DNA from: TMP-7 sp038212445
GTDB lineage: Bacteria > Acidobacteriota > Terriglobia > Bryobacterales > Bryobacteraceae
Assembly (NCBI GenBank): GCA_038212445.1
Contig: JBBQUM010000038.1
Location: 1-64,000, forward strand
DNA length: 64,000 bases
Direction: 5' to 3'
The notes beneath the pieces are model-generated. The model made no database searches, was not told the DNA's origin, and saw nothing but the letters and a program-made list of their open reading frames with translations. Position numbers and translations under genes: made by a program. Below, in pieces: positions 42,637 to 51,414 of the stretch. Numbering within the stretch: the first letter of the stretch is position 1; every line of letters begins with the position of its first letter.

Positions 42637-43523
42637 GGCCGTCCTAGCGCGGTCTGTAAAAACGTCGCGATGGATCGCGTCAGCGCCCTTGGGTAAAGCG
42701 TGCGGGGTGTCGCCAGTGCCTGCTGCCTGGTTAGCTTATGCCCGGCTACACGGAATGTGTGGAAGAACCGCGGCGAGGCCTTGAGTGCGAACTCAGGCAA
42801 GATGGAGTAGCCAAAGCCCGAGTCCACCAGTCCCTTGATGGTTTCGGTGTCGTCGGCCTCGAGCAGTACGTTCGGTTGAATTCCGACTTCGCTGAAGAAT
42901 CCGTCGATGATGGAGCGCATGTTGCTCCGTTTGGGATACAGCACGAACGGAGCCTTTGCCAGTTCCGCAATCTGAATCGTGCTGACCTGGTGGCCGCGAA
43001 CCGGCGATGGCGAGTGTCTCAGCACCAGCAGTTCCTCGTCGTAAAGGGGTGAGATGTCCAGACGCTCATCCAAGAGTGGAAGCGAAATCACGCCGAGGTC
43101 GAAACGGCGGTCGATGAGCCCTGCGACGATTTCCTCAGTTGGTGCGACAGTGACGTGGATTTCGGTGTTGGTGTGCTCCTTCCGCAGGGCGCGAAGAGGC
43201 TTGCCGAGGCGGTAGATTAGCGTTGTCGGCCCGGTGGCGAGATGGAACGGACGCGGATCGGTAGCCGGGTCATTGGCGAACTCATGCCGGATATCCTGCA
43301 TCTGGCGCGTAATCGAACGGGCGTGTTCGGCGAGCCGGAACGCGGCTGGAGTGGGCACAAGACGCTTACCCGATTTCACAAAGAGCTCGGTGCGCAGTTC
43401 GTTGGCCAGGTTGTGGAGCTGCAAACTAACGGCGCCGGGAGACAGGAACACCTTCTCAGCGGCGCGGGTGAGACTCGACGAGTCGAGCACGGCGAGGAAG
43501 AGGTCGAGCTGGTGGATATCCAT
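42633..43523 (-). CDS. LysR-family transcriptional regulator
   Basis: The 296-residue protein has the LysR helix-turn-helix (LDLFLAVLDSSSLTRAAEKVFLSPGAVSLQLHNL, residues 6-39) and a periplasmic-binding-like effector domain (about 90-290). The closest-looking group is the CysB/YwfK type with SPG in place of the usual SQPAVS turn. The gene faces away from any obvious target; its promoter lies 20 bases from the end of the methyltransferase gene, so its regulon is not evident. Confidence 0.87.
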   Translation of the reverse strand: MDIHQLDLFLAVLDSSSLTRAAEKVFLSPGAVSLQLHNLANELRTELFVKSGKRLVPTPAAFRLAEHARSITRQMQDIRHEFANDPATDPRPFHLATGPTTLIYRLGKPLRALRKEHTNTEIHVTVAPTEEIVAGLIDRRFDLGVISLPLLDERLDISPLYDEELLVLRHSPSPVRGHQVSTIQIAELAKAPFVLYPKRSNMRSIIDGFFSEVGIQPNVLLEADDTETIKGLVDSGFGYSILPEFALKASPRFFHTFRVAGHKLTRQQALATPRTLYPRALTRSIATFLQTALGRP

Positions 43524-43543
43524 CTGGCTTTCGTAGATACATT

Positions 43544-44959
43544 CTACTCGCGTGGAATGAGACGGATCATGCTGATATTCACGGTGAGGATACGGCTGTC
43601 GCCAGGCGCCTGCCAGGCCGGGCCGGCATTGAGCTCGATTCGATACTCCGGTGCGTCTGGAACGTCGGCCTCGAGCACAAACAAGCCCGGACGCTGCTGC
43701 GACCAGCGGCCGACCTCGGTCCCGTTGACGTGCACCGACAACTGCACAGGCAGATTCACTTCGGAGGCAAATCCCCGGACTCGCAGGCGTTGAGGACCCT
43801 GCTGGGTTCGCTTGAGCCGGGCCTCTACTTTGGGGCCGATCCAGCGGAACTTATTGCCGAAGACGCCTTCAACCTCGTGAAAACCAGAAATTAGATGACG
43901 CTCGTGTCCGGGCAGTGAGAAGTCGATGATATCGTCGCGGTCGCCGGGATACAGTTCCTTGCGGTCTGCGGAGCGCAGCAAATTATAGACGCCGCCTTCG
44001 AGAGCGGCTTCATATTTACAGGAGAGGCAGCGCAAGGTCTCATCGGTGCCGCGCGCCAAGCCGGCCCCGCAGTCGGGACAGCGGAGCAGCGCTTCGAAGC
44101 GATCGAACGGCTGAGCGGATGCTGAGCCTTCCTTGCGACAGACCGCAGCGAGCGTGCCGCCCAGCAGTCGACCGGCGCGCCAGATCGATTTATAAGGGTC
44201 CAGTTGAATTGCCGCGCGTTTGACGACGCGTTCACCCCAACCACGTTCGGGAACAAAGATCTCATACTCGTGGGTGGCAAAGTGCTTCTCGACCAGCTGA
44301 TGCCAGTCCTTCAAACCCATCGTGTGGTTCTGGCGAATGCCGAAGCTTTCTTCCTGATGTGCGCCGATGACATCGCGTACGAGGTACCCAAGCAGTCCCC
44401 AATCGGAAAGTTTGCGCTCCCACGGCTTCATCGTCTCGTAATACGGACAGCGATAAACGCGTAGAGAGAGCTTGCGCAGCAAGGGTTCCTCGCCGAACAG
44501 GAAGACGCCGCCGGGGGCGAGAACGCGCTTCACTTCGATGAACACTTCCTCGATGTTCATGAACTGCGAAAGCATCTGGAATGCCATCACGAGCCGCAGC
44601 GACCCGTCGGCAAACGGCAAGTGGATGGCGTCGCCGGCCATACGGATGGGACTTTTCGGATAACCCCACTGATCCTGCAGCGCGATACCGTGGCGCAGCG
44701 AGTCCGCCGAGATATCGAGCATGTAGCCGTCGGCGCTAAAGTCGTTGGCGAGCATGTAGCTCGTGTGTCCGGCGTTGGCGCCGATCTCGAGAAAGGGCGT
44801 CATCGGCCCGATGAAGTCCAAATGTTTCCGGATGACCGATCCACGCCTGACGTTTTCCTCGGCATAAACACGGAAGGCTCGCTCAGGTTCGCCGAGCGAC
44901 GCGAAATTGTGAAACTCGACCTCGGCACGCTTTACTGCGAGTGATTGCGATTCACTCAT
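43544..44959 (-). CDS. Three-domain SAM methyltransferase with zinc ribbon and beta-sandwich tail
   Basis: The 471-residue protein starts with a class I methyltransferase fold (FLEIGANAGHTSYML near 56-70, DAIHLPFADGSLRLVMAF, VLAPGGVFLFGEEP). A zinc ribbon follows (CPDCGAG...CLSCKYE, about 294-320) like the Trm112/UbiE-associated type. The last 100 residues look like a small beta-sandwich (QLSVHVNGTEVGRW, GLFVLEADVP) seen on carbohydrate-related proteins. The substrate is unknown. Its start overlaps the HAD phosphatase stop by four bases. Confidence 0.75.
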   Translation of the reverse strand: MSESQSLAVKRAEVEFHNFASLGEPERAFRVYAEENVRRGSVIRKHLDFIGPMTPFLEIGANAGHTSYMLANDFSADGYMLDISADSLRHGIALQDQWGYPKSPIRMAGDAIHLPFADGSLRLVMAFQMLSQFMNIEEVFIEVKRVLAPGGVFLFGEEPLLRKLSLRVYRCPYYETMKPWERKLSDWGLLGYLVRDVIGAHQEESFGIRQNHTMGLKDWHQLVEKHFATHEYEIFVPERGWGERVVKRAAIQLDPYKSIWRAGRLLGGTLAAVCRKEGSASAQPFDRFEALLRCPDCGAGLARGTDETLRCLSCKYEAALEGGVYNLLRSADRKELYPGDRDDIIDFSLPGHERHLISGFHEVEGVFGNKFRWIGPKVEARLKRTQQGPQRLRVRGFASEVNLPVQLSVHVNGTEVGRWSQQRPGLFVLEADVPDAPEYRIELNAGPAWQAPGDSRILTVNISMIRLIPRE

Positions 44960-45639
44960 CCCAGCAGCGACTCCACCTGCAACTCACGTAGGTCCATTAC
45001 CAGGATGCTGGGAGAGTGCGTCGCAAGTTCCGCTGCACCTACTACCCCGGTTGCAACCGCAACCGATCGAACGCGATTCGCTTTCGCGGCCAGTACATCA
45101 TTCGGATGATCGCCGATCATTGTGACGCTGGAACGCTTGTCAATCCATCCTTCGCGGCGGGCATGTTGAATCGCTATCTTAACCAAACCGGCTCGCGTGT
45201 GCGCCATCTCGGCGAAGGCTCCAAAGCGGAAGTAGGGCCGCAAGCCGGCACGATCCATCTTCTTCCAGGCGATGCGCGAGAGATTTCCGGTTACCAAGCC
45301 GACAGGGACGCGGCGGCTCTGGAGGCGGCGCAGGAGTTGACGTACTCCCGGACAAACCTTGCGCTCCAGATTGGGGCAGCACTTTACGTAGAGAGACTGC
45401 GCTGTGCCGATCATCGCCGGCATTGCGCGTTGGATGAGGGCTTTGGTTGACCCGGCATTGAGCAGCATACGCGTTAGAATGTCGCGATCGAGCATGCCCG
45501 CGACCGGAACGTCGTCAGTGGTGGTCTCGAGGCCGGTGATCTTTTTGACCGCATCCACAAGGACCTGCCTGTGGTGTGGACCCGCCTTGCGAATCAGCGT
45601 ACCGTCAATATCGAAAAGCACCAGTGCCGGAGCGGCCAT
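44956..45639 (-). CDS. HAD-family hydrolase (phosphoglycolate-phosphatase-like)
   Basis: The 227-residue protein has HAD motif I LFDIDGTLI (Asp nucleophile), motif II VTGN, a lysine in the third motif region (KIAIQHARREG) and motif IV MIGDHPNDVLAAKA. A four-helix cap of the Gph type lies at about 18-90. It dephosphorylates a small metabolite that cannot be named. The stop overlaps the methyltransferase start, so both proteins are probably made together. It is divergent from the macro-domain gene, with 20 bases between the starts. Confidence 0.84.
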   Translation of the reverse strand: MAAPALVLFDIDGTLIRKAGPHHRQVLVDAVKKITGLETTTDDVPVAGMLDRDILTRMLLNAGSTKALIQRAMPAMIGTAQSLYVKCCPNLERKVCPGVRQLLRRLQSRRVPVGLVTGNLSRIAWKKMDRAGLRPYFRFGAFAEMAHTRAGLVKIAIQHARREGWIDKRSSVTMIGDHPNDVLAAKANRVRSVAVATGVVGAAELATHSPSILVMDLRELQVESLLG

Positions 45640-45659
45640 CTGTACACTACTATATCGAC

Positions 45660-46211
45660 ATGGTGAAAACCTTCCCCAGCGGAGCGACGCTCCGAGTCGT
45701 AGAAGGCGACATCACGAAGGTTGCAGCGGACGCGATTGTGAACGCCGCTAATTCCGCGTTGGCGGGCGGTGGCGGTGTGGACGGGGCGATCCATCGCGCT
45801 GGCGGACCGTCGATCATGCGCGAGTTGGACAAGATTCGCGCCGCGCAAGGCGGATGTCCAACCGCCGGCGCGGTGGTGACCGGGGCAGGCGCGCTGCCCG
45901 CGAAGTGGGTGTTTCACACCGTCGGGCCGATTTACGAGGACGGCAGGCACCGCGAGCCTGAATTGCTTGCATCGTGCTATCGCACGTGCCTCAGGTTGGC
46001 CAATGAGCATTCGGTGGAGACGATCAGCTTTCCATCGATCAGTACTGGCGCGTACGGGTACCCGCTCGAGGCTGCTGCCCGAATCGCCCTCAGCACGATT
46101 GCTGAAGTCCTGAATAGCGGGTCCACGTCCGTGCGCGAAGTGATTCTTGTGGCCTTTGGCGCGCCAGTATTGCAAAAATACGTTGCAATTTTGAGCCGTG
46201 AGCTAAGATAG
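45660..46211 (+). CDS. Macro-domain protein, probable O-acetyl-ADP-ribose deacetylase
   Basis: From ATG 45660 the product has 183 residues and is a stand-alone macro domain: VVEGDITKVAADAIVNAANSALAGGGGVDGAIHRAGG carries the catalytic Asn/Asp and Gly-rich loop, and SFPSISTGAYGYPLEAAA the second loop. The family removes ADP-ribose or acetyl-ADP-ribose modifications and related metabolites. The upstream extension of the frame lies inside the divergent HAD gene and is rejected. It is followed 6 bases later by an uncharacterised gene. Confidence 0.9.
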   Translation: MVKTFPSGATLRVVEGDITKVAADAIVNAANSALAGGGGVDGAIHRAGGPSIMRELDKIRAAQGGCPTAGAVVTGAGALPAKWVFHTVGPIYEDGRHREPELLASCYRTCLRLANEHSVETISFPSISTGAYGYPLEAAARIALSTIAEVLNSGSTSVREVILVAFGAPVLQKYVAILSRELR

Positions 46212-46217
46212 GGGTTC

Positions 46218-46700
46218 ATGCAGGTAGTCCAGGCTGGCCAACACAAGCTCTTACGGCTCGAGCTGGATCCGGAATTTATCACGAGTATCGTGAAACAAGC
46301 CGGGTTCGATCTTAAGCTGTCTGAGAATCTGCGCGCCATGTCGCTTGAACTCGTGGCGACGGAGCGGCAAGCTCCTCTTCTGCTGTTTGATGCGGCTGAT
46401 CCCGGAAACCTCGGTTGGTTCTCGCGCTGCCAGTTTTACGTGGACGGTGGCAATGGAGCCGTCCTGCAGACGCCGATCGTGCTCGCAAATGCGCGCGACC
46501 GCTCGGGCCACACGCTGCCGCATTCCATCCGCCTGCAGATTTCCAAGGAACTGCCGGTCACCTTCCGCATGCCGGGAAAGCAGCCGGTGAGCGAGCAGGT
46601 GGTGTACGGTGTGCTTCACAACTTTCTCAACGCTCTGTTGAATACTGGCGTCGGAGTGTGTGGCGGACGCGTGGTGCGGCCGCTGGCGGGCCGTAATTAG
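46218..46700 (+). CDS. Uncharacterised soluble protein downstream of the macro-domain gene
   Basis: The 160-residue product has no signal or membrane helix. It has a helical N-terminus (LELDPEFITSIVKQAGFDLKL) and a beta-rich remainder. I recognise no family. The six-base distance from the macro-domain gene suggests one transcript. It overlaps the convergent rhamnulokinase gene by four bases. Confidence 0.6.
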   Translation: MQVVQAGQHKLLRLELDPEFITSIVKQAGFDLKLSENLRAMSLELVATERQAPLLLFDAADPGNLGWFSRCQFYVDGGNGAVLQTPIVLANARDRSGHTLPHSIRLQISKELPVTFRMPGKQPVSEQVVYGVLHNFLNALLNTGVGVCGGRVVRPLAGRN

Positions 46701-48106
46701 GCTGTTGCCGTCTCGGTAGGGAACGACCTGCGCACCACTTCGCGCGCCTCTTTCAAATCCGCTAACTCACCTGCGCCGATGGCTTGCACCAATATGTTGC
46801 CGGTTGCTGTCGCCTCCGCGGGACCTGCAACGACTTTTCGACCGGTGGCCTCGGCAACGAGACGGTTGAGCAGTGTATGCCTCGACCCGCCTCCAACAAT
46901 GTGGATCACGTTGAGCCGGCGGCCGGTCAACTCCTCGAGGTTTTCAAGCACCTCGCGATAGCGATGCGCAAGGCTTTCGAGGATTGTACGGCAGTATTGC
47001 CCCGGACTCTCAGGTGGCGCCTGACCGTGCTCGCGGCACCACGCCGCGATCTTTGCCGGAATCTGGCCGGGATGCAGAAAGGCGTCGACATCGATGAGGG
47101 ATTTCGCCGGACCGGCCTCCGCGGCGAGTTCGGCAAGTTCGGTATAGCTGTACTCGTGACCTTCGGCAATCCAGGCGCGCCGGCACTCCTGGAGCAGCCA
47201 GAGTCCGGCGATATTTTTCAGCAAACGAATCTTTCCGCCCGCGCCAACTTCGTTTGTGAAATTCAATTCGCGTGCGCGGTCATTGATCACCGGCAGATCG
47301 CTCTCAACGCCCATGAGCGACCACGTCCCTGAACTGATGTAGCACCAGTCTTCCCCCTCGGCTGGAACGGCGGCGACAGCAGAAGCGGTGTCGTGGCCGG
47401 CGGTAGCAAAGACGTTCGTCGCGCCCAGCCCAGTGCTTTCGGCGAGAAATGGAAGCAGTGGTCCGATCCGGGTGCCGGGTTCGATTAACTCGGGTAGGAG
47501 GCGAGAAGCAATTCCAAGGCGCTCCAGCATCGAAACACAGAACGCCTTTGTCCGCGGGTTGTAGAACTGCGAGGTGCTGGCGATGGTGGTCTCGCTACGG
47601 GCCACGCCGGTGAGCCAGTAGTTGAGCAGGTCAGGCATGAAGAGCAGGCGGTCAGCCGCGTGCATCGCTGGTGAGCCGGCCAGGTAGGCGGCATACAGTT
47701 GGTAGAGCGAATTGAACTGCATGAACTGGATGCCGGTCTCGGAGAAGACCTCGTCCTTCGGCACCATCTCAAATAGCTTTTCGGGAACGTCGTCAGTGCG
47801 CTCGTCGCGGTAGTGCCGCGGATTCGCAATGAGCGAGCCGAGTTTGTCGAGTAGTCCATAGTCGACGCCCCACGTATCAATTCCAATGCCTGTCACTTTC
47901 AGGCTCCGCTCGCGGCCGGCGACCGTCAGTCCCTGGACGATATCGTGAAACAGCCGGTAGCTATCCCAGTAGAGTCCGTCAGCCACGCGTACAGGAGTGT
48001 TGGCGAAACGCGAGAGTTCCTCGAGGGTAAGCGTGCCTTCGTCGAGCCGGCCGAGCATCACCCGGCCGCTCTCAGCCCCGAGATCGGCCGCAATGTAATG
48101 GCTCAT
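46697..48106 (-). CDS. rhaB: Rhamnulokinase-like FGGY carbohydrate kinase
   Basis: The 469-residue kinase starts AADLGAESGRVMLGRLD and has GIDTWGVDYGLLD, the ATP-binding GHDTASAVAAVP and the adenosine motif VGGGSRHTLLNRLVAEATGRKVVAGP typical of rhamnulokinases. Expected reaction: L-rhamnulose plus ATP to rhamnulose 1-phosphate. No rhamnose isomerase or aldolase is in the window. The only linked gene is the zinc dehydrogenase, whose stop codon overlaps this start by four bases. Confidence 0.87.
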   Translation of the reverse strand: MSHYIAADLGAESGRVMLGRLDEGTLTLEELSRFANTPVRVADGLYWDSYRLFHDIVQGLTVAGRERSLKVTGIGIDTWGVDYGLLDKLGSLIANPRHYRDERTDDVPEKLFEMVPKDEVFSETGIQFMQFNSLYQLYAAYLAGSPAMHAADRLLFMPDLLNYWLTGVARSETTIASTSQFYNPRTKAFCVSMLERLGIASRLLPELIEPGTRIGPLLPFLAESTGLGATNVFATAGHDTASAVAAVPAEGEDWCYISSGTWSLMGVESDLPVINDRARELNFTNEVGAGGKIRLLKNIAGLWLLQECRRAWIAEGHEYSYTELAELAAEAGPAKSLIDVDAFLHPGQIPAKIAAWCREHGQAPPESPGQYCRTILESLAHRYREVLENLEELTGRRLNVIHIVGGGSRHTLLNRLVAEATGRKVVAGPAEATATGNILVQAIGAGELADLKEAREVVRRSFPTETATA

Positions 48107-49134
48107 CGCGAAGCCTCGATCACAATTTTGCCGCAGTTGTCGGAGTACGTTGACGCCATCTGGAAGGCTTCAGGCGTCTTCTCGAGGGGCAGGGAATGCG
48201 TGATCAAGAGATCTGGAATCGCGCCGCTCTTGAGGAGGCGGATAGCGCGGTCGGCGCAGTGATTCGAGCGTTTGATCGTGCGGATCGAAAGCTCCTTGCC
48301 CATGGCGTCGTGAATGTTGATGACGGCCTCAGCTTCGCTCGTCAGCCCGATGAGGACGACGGTCCCGGTGGGACGTGTGACGGCGAGGCAAGTGTTGATC
48401 GCCTGTACAGCGCCTGAAGCTTCGAGCGTGACGTCGACACCGCGTCCGCGGGTTTCATCGCGGATGAGTTCGGGGAACGTGTCGGTGTCTGTCGCCATGG
48501 TGGCGCCCATGCGCATCGCCATTTCCAGCCGGTACTGCTGGCGGTCACAGATAAAGATCTTGGACGCCCCGCTGGTCTTCGCTATGGCGGCGCACAGCAT
48601 CCCGATGGGTCCCGCGCCGGTGACGCCGACGGTATCGCCGGGCTTGATTTGGGCGAGGTCGATCATGTGGGCCATCACGGCGACCGGCTCAATGAGGGTT
48701 GCCTGACGGTCGGTTAGTTGATCTGGAACGTGAGTGGCGTTATGAGCCGGAATAACGGCGTATTCACGGAAGAAGCCGAAGGCCTGCGGGCCGCCCATGA
48801 AGTGGTTGGTAACGCAGTTGTTGTGGAAGCCGGCAAGGCAGTATTCGCAGTGTCCACAGGAGATGGTGGGCTCGACGCTGAGGCGGTCGCCTTCCTTGAA
48901 GTCCGTGACGCCAGCACCGGCGCGCATCACTTCAACCAGAGGTTCGTGACCGAGGATTTGCGGGAAATTGGCGTTGTTGCGGCCAATACGGCCGTCGACA
49001 AACCAGTGGAGATCTGAGCCGCAAAGCCCGACGGCCCGTACCTTGACCAGAAGTTCGCCGGCCTTAGGGTCGGGCGGGTCAGGGAGCGGGCGCGGTTCGA
49101 GTTGACGGGTGGCGACGAGTTGTATGGATCGCAT
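48103..49134 (-). CDS. Zinc-dependent medium-chain alcohol/polyol dehydrogenase
   Basis: The 343-residue MDR protein has the catalytic zinc site (CGSDLHWF, GHEPLVEVM), structural zinc cysteines in CGHCEYCLAGFHNNC and the Rossmann loop VTGAGPIGMLCAAIA. It resembles sorbitol, threonine and galactitol-phosphate dehydrogenases. It is translated upstream of, and overlapping, the rhamnulokinase gene, so a role in deoxy-sugar or lactaldehyde metabolism is plausible. Cofactor is probably NAD (Asp in ICDRQQ). Confidence 0.84.
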   Translation of the reverse strand: MRSIQLVATRQLEPRPLPDPPDPKAGELLVKVRAVGLCGSDLHWFVDGRIGRNNANFPQILGHEPLVEVMRAGAGVTDFKEGDRLSVEPTISCGHCEYCLAGFHNNCVTNHFMGGPQAFGFFREYAVIPAHNATHVPDQLTDRQATLIEPVAVMAHMIDLAQIKPGDTVGVTGAGPIGMLCAAIAKTSGASKIFICDRQQYRLEMAMRMGATMATDTDTFPELIRDETRGRGVDVTLEASGAVQAINTCLAVTRPTGTVVLIGLTSEAEAVINIHDAMGKELSIRTIKRSNHCADRAIRLLKSGAIPDLLITHSLPLEKTPEAFQMASTYSDNCGKIVIEASR

Positions 49135-49155
49135 CCATCGGAGAGTATATCGGAC

Positions 49156-49827
49156 TTACTCCACGACCTTCGCTGAGAGCACCAGGATCAAGGCATCGTC
49201 ACTGCCCTTGATCGTGGATTTACCGACCACCACCTTCTGACCCTCACGCATGTCGAGATCTGTGAGAAAGCCAAGACTCTCCGACCCACCCCGGATGTTC
49301 AGGAAAACCTTGTCCATGCGGATCGCCTTTTCACCGGTGAGCGCCGCCGAGGAGAAGGTGAAGTTATAAGGTCGCCGGTCGGGTGAATCCGGGAGTTGGA
49401 CCATCCCATTGGCGTCGGCGCGCTGACCGTCGCGGCATCGCAGGGAGAAAGTCTCGCCGACGCGGTAGCTCTTGTAGGTAAACAACGTTCGCATTTGTTT
49501 GATCACTGGCGCCAACTCCGGCGGCTCAACAGCATCCACTGCTTTCGTGGACGCAAAGATCATATAGCCAGTGAACTCGATGTTCTTCGCTACTTGAGCA
49601 GGCACGTCGATTTTCTTGATCAGTTCAGCAACAGACTCCAGAGTCTCCTTGCTGCCGCGGACGGAGATCATATGCAGATTGGCCACCGCGGCCGAAGCCG
49701 TTATGGGATACGACTGGAGCAGCACCCTGACCTGATCGGGATTGACATACTTCAGTTCAAACGATCTGCCGATGTCCTGCGAAAAGGCACAGGCGGCAAG
49801 CGCGATCGACACCACTATTGTTCTCAT
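49156..49827 (-). CDS. Secreted protein with secretin N1-like fold
   Basis: The 223-residue product has a short signal (RTIVVSIALAACAFS). The first half, SFELKYVNPDQVRVLLQSYP...ANLHMISVRGSKETLESVAELIKKIDVP, is the repeat pattern of secretin N/NolW-type domains. The second half is beta-rich and unrecognised. It lacks the membrane-spanning secretin part, so it is not a pore. It starts immediately after the anti-sigma-like gene and is the third gene of an ECF sigma operon. Confidence 0.68.
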   Translation of the reverse strand: MRTIVVSIALAACAFSQDIGRSFELKYVNPDQVRVLLQSYPITASAAVANLHMISVRGSKETLESVAELIKKIDVPAQVAKNIEFTGYMIFASTKAVDAVEPPELAPVIKQMRTLFTYKSYRVGETFSLRCRDGQRADANGMVQLPDSPDRRPYNFTFSSAALTGEKAIRMDKVFLNIRGGSESLGFLTDLDMREGQKVVVGKSTIKGSDDALILVLSAKVVE

Positions 49828-50217
49828 TTATTCCTCTCCCTCGCCGCCGACGATCCAATAGACAACAACATCCGGATCATCGGTCAGCATCTTCACGGTA
49901 AAAGCCTCACTTGGCGGTTTTACAATTTTCGCTGGGCGGACAAGCGGCGGCCTGGACACGACTTCGAAGCTTGGCGTCTCCACCACCAGCGCCGGCGGTG
50001 CGGGCAGCGTGAGCGATTCCACCTTCCACGCGGGACGGCTCGCGAGCGTCAGCACTAACAGAGCGGCGGCCGCGGCCGTCCACCATGGCCATCCAACCAC
50101 GCGAGGACGCTGCCTCTGGCGCGCCGACATAGCCAGTACCCGTCGACGTACGCTCGCGAATGGGACCGTCTCATCCCGCAATTCGCCCAGCATTTGCAGC
50201 AAGTCTTCGTCGTTCAT
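49828..50217 (-). CDS. Single-span membrane protein, probable anti-sigma factor
   Basis: ATG 50217, behind AAGGGAGGC, gives 129 residues: a cytoplasmic helical part (DEDLLQMLGELRDETVPFASVRRRVLAM, about 3-30), a membrane helix (WPWWTAAAAALLVLTLAS) and an extracytoplasmic tail ending VYWIVGGEGEE. It overlaps the ECF sigma gene by four bases, the usual anti-sigma position. No ZAS zinc motif is present, so anti-sigma function is inferred from layout and topology alone. Confidence 0.65.
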   Translation of the reverse strand: MNDEDLLQMLGELRDETVPFASVRRRVLAMSARQRQRPRVVGWPWWTAAAAALLVLTLASRPAWKVESLTLPAPPALVVETPSFEVVSRPPLVRPAKIVKPPSEAFTVKMLTDDPDVVVYWIVGGEGEE

Positions 50218-50741
50218 AAGCGCCTCCCTTGAACGATCTCTTTTAGTCGTGCCCGCCCCGAACTTAGATGCGACCGCACGGTTGACTCGCTGCAACCCAC
50301 AATCGCCGACACTTCGCGAGTCGACAATCCTTCGATATCGTGGAGCGTAATGCACTCGCGCTCCTGATGAGTTATCCGGCTCAACGCTTCCGCGAGTAAT
50401 CGCTTGCGCTGCTCGAAAGCCAGGGCGTGCTCGGGATCCGGTGACGAAGCGGCATGATCCCGCTCCATCCCGTCAAACGGCGGACGCCGCTTCAATGCGT
50501 CCCGGCAAACGTTTACCGTCACCGTGTAGAGCCACGCGGGCAAATTAACTCCCGACGGCAGTTTCCTCAGATTTCGGAATAGCCTCAACAGAACTTCTTG
50601 TGTGGCATCCTGTGCGTCGTCCGCCCGGCCCAACAACCGGTAGGCAGTTCTGGCTACCTGCGGTTCGTGGTGTTTGAGGAGAAGTTCGAATGACTCCTCA
50701 ATGGTTTCGACGATGCCGATGGCCAATTCTCCCGGTTGCAC
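50214..50741 (-). CDS. ECF sigma factor
   Basis: The 175-residue sigma factor has region 2 (LLKHHEPQVARTAYRLLGRADDAQDATQEVLLRLFRNL, about 18-55) and region 4 (EALSRITHQERECITLHDIEGLSTREVSAIVGCSESTVRSHLSSGRARLKEIV). Translation starts at GTG 50741. It leads a three-gene operon with a membrane anti-sigma-like protein and a secreted secretin-N-like protein, suggesting an envelope-linked signal. Confidence 0.92.
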   Translation of the reverse strand: MQPGELAIGIVETIEESFELLLKHHEPQVARTAYRLLGRADDAQDATQEVLLRLFRNLRKLPSGVNLPAWLYTVTVNVCRDALKRRPPFDGMERDHAASSPDPEHALAFEQRKRLLAEALSRITHQERECITLHDIEGLSTREVSAIVGCSESTVRSHLSSGRARLKEIVQGRRL

Positions 50742-50787
50742 TTCATATTGTTTAACTGCCGGGAGTGGCCAAACGTGGAGAAGAAGA

Positions 50788-51369
50788 TTACGTTTCCTTC
50801 GGGGTAATCCATTTTTCTACCGGTGACGGGTGGTAGCCCCGCATCTTCTCCAATAGCCGTTCCGGTTCTGTATCGGACAGAACGAAGCCGCGGTATTCCG
50901 GTTTCAGCAGTTGTTCGGACACTGCGTGGTCAAACAGAGCGATCAGGTGGTCGTAGTATCCAGCGATGTTTAGGAGGCCGCAGGGTTTGTGGTGCAGACC
51001 GAGTTGCGCCCAGGTGAGAATCTCGCAGAACTCCTCGAACGTCCCGAAGCCACCGGGCAGTGCGATAAAACCGTCCGCGAGTGATGCCATCAGCGCCTTG
51101 CGTTCGTGCATCGAATGCACCACCTTCAACTCTGTCAGTCCTGAGTGTGCAACCTCCTTGAGCACGAGTGCTTCAGGGATTACGCCGGTCACTTCGCCGC
51201 CGGCTTCAAGCGCTCCATCCGCGACGGCTCCCATGAGCCCAACTTTCGCGCCTCCATAGACGAGTCCGATTTTCTGGGCGGCCAGGATTTTTCCTAGGGC
51301 TCTCGCCGTGGCCGCATATTCCGGACGGGATCCAAAGCTTGAACCGCAGAACACGCAAATCTTCCGCAT
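50788..51369 (-). CDS. LOG-family (TIGR00730 Rossmann) protein
   Basis: ATG 51369 gives 193 residues with the family start ICVFCGSSFGSRPEY and the signature LVYGGAKVGLMGAVADGAL plus LPGGFGTFEEFCEILTWAQLG (PGGxGTxxE). Characterised members release free cytokinin nucleobases from ribosyl monophosphates or act as nucleotide 5'-phosphoribohydrolases. Which nucleotide is used here is open. Confidence 0.9.
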   Translation of the reverse strand: MRKICVFCGSSFGSRPEYAATARALGKILAAQKIGLVYGGAKVGLMGAVADGALEAGGEVTGVIPEALVLKEVAHSGLTELKVVHSMHERKALMASLADGFIALPGGFGTFEEFCEILTWAQLGLHHKPCGLLNIAGYYDHLIALFDHAVSEQLLKPEYRGFVLSDTEPERLLEKMRGYHPSPVEKWITPKET

Positions 51370-51414
51370 TGTTCCTATTCTGCCTTGCGGCTGGCATAAT
51401 AGTCGGCGCAAGGG

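Noticed and set aside
45576..45659. Upstream extension of the macro-domain frame
   Set aside because: It overlaps the start of the divergent HAD gene, and family proteins begin near MVKTF.
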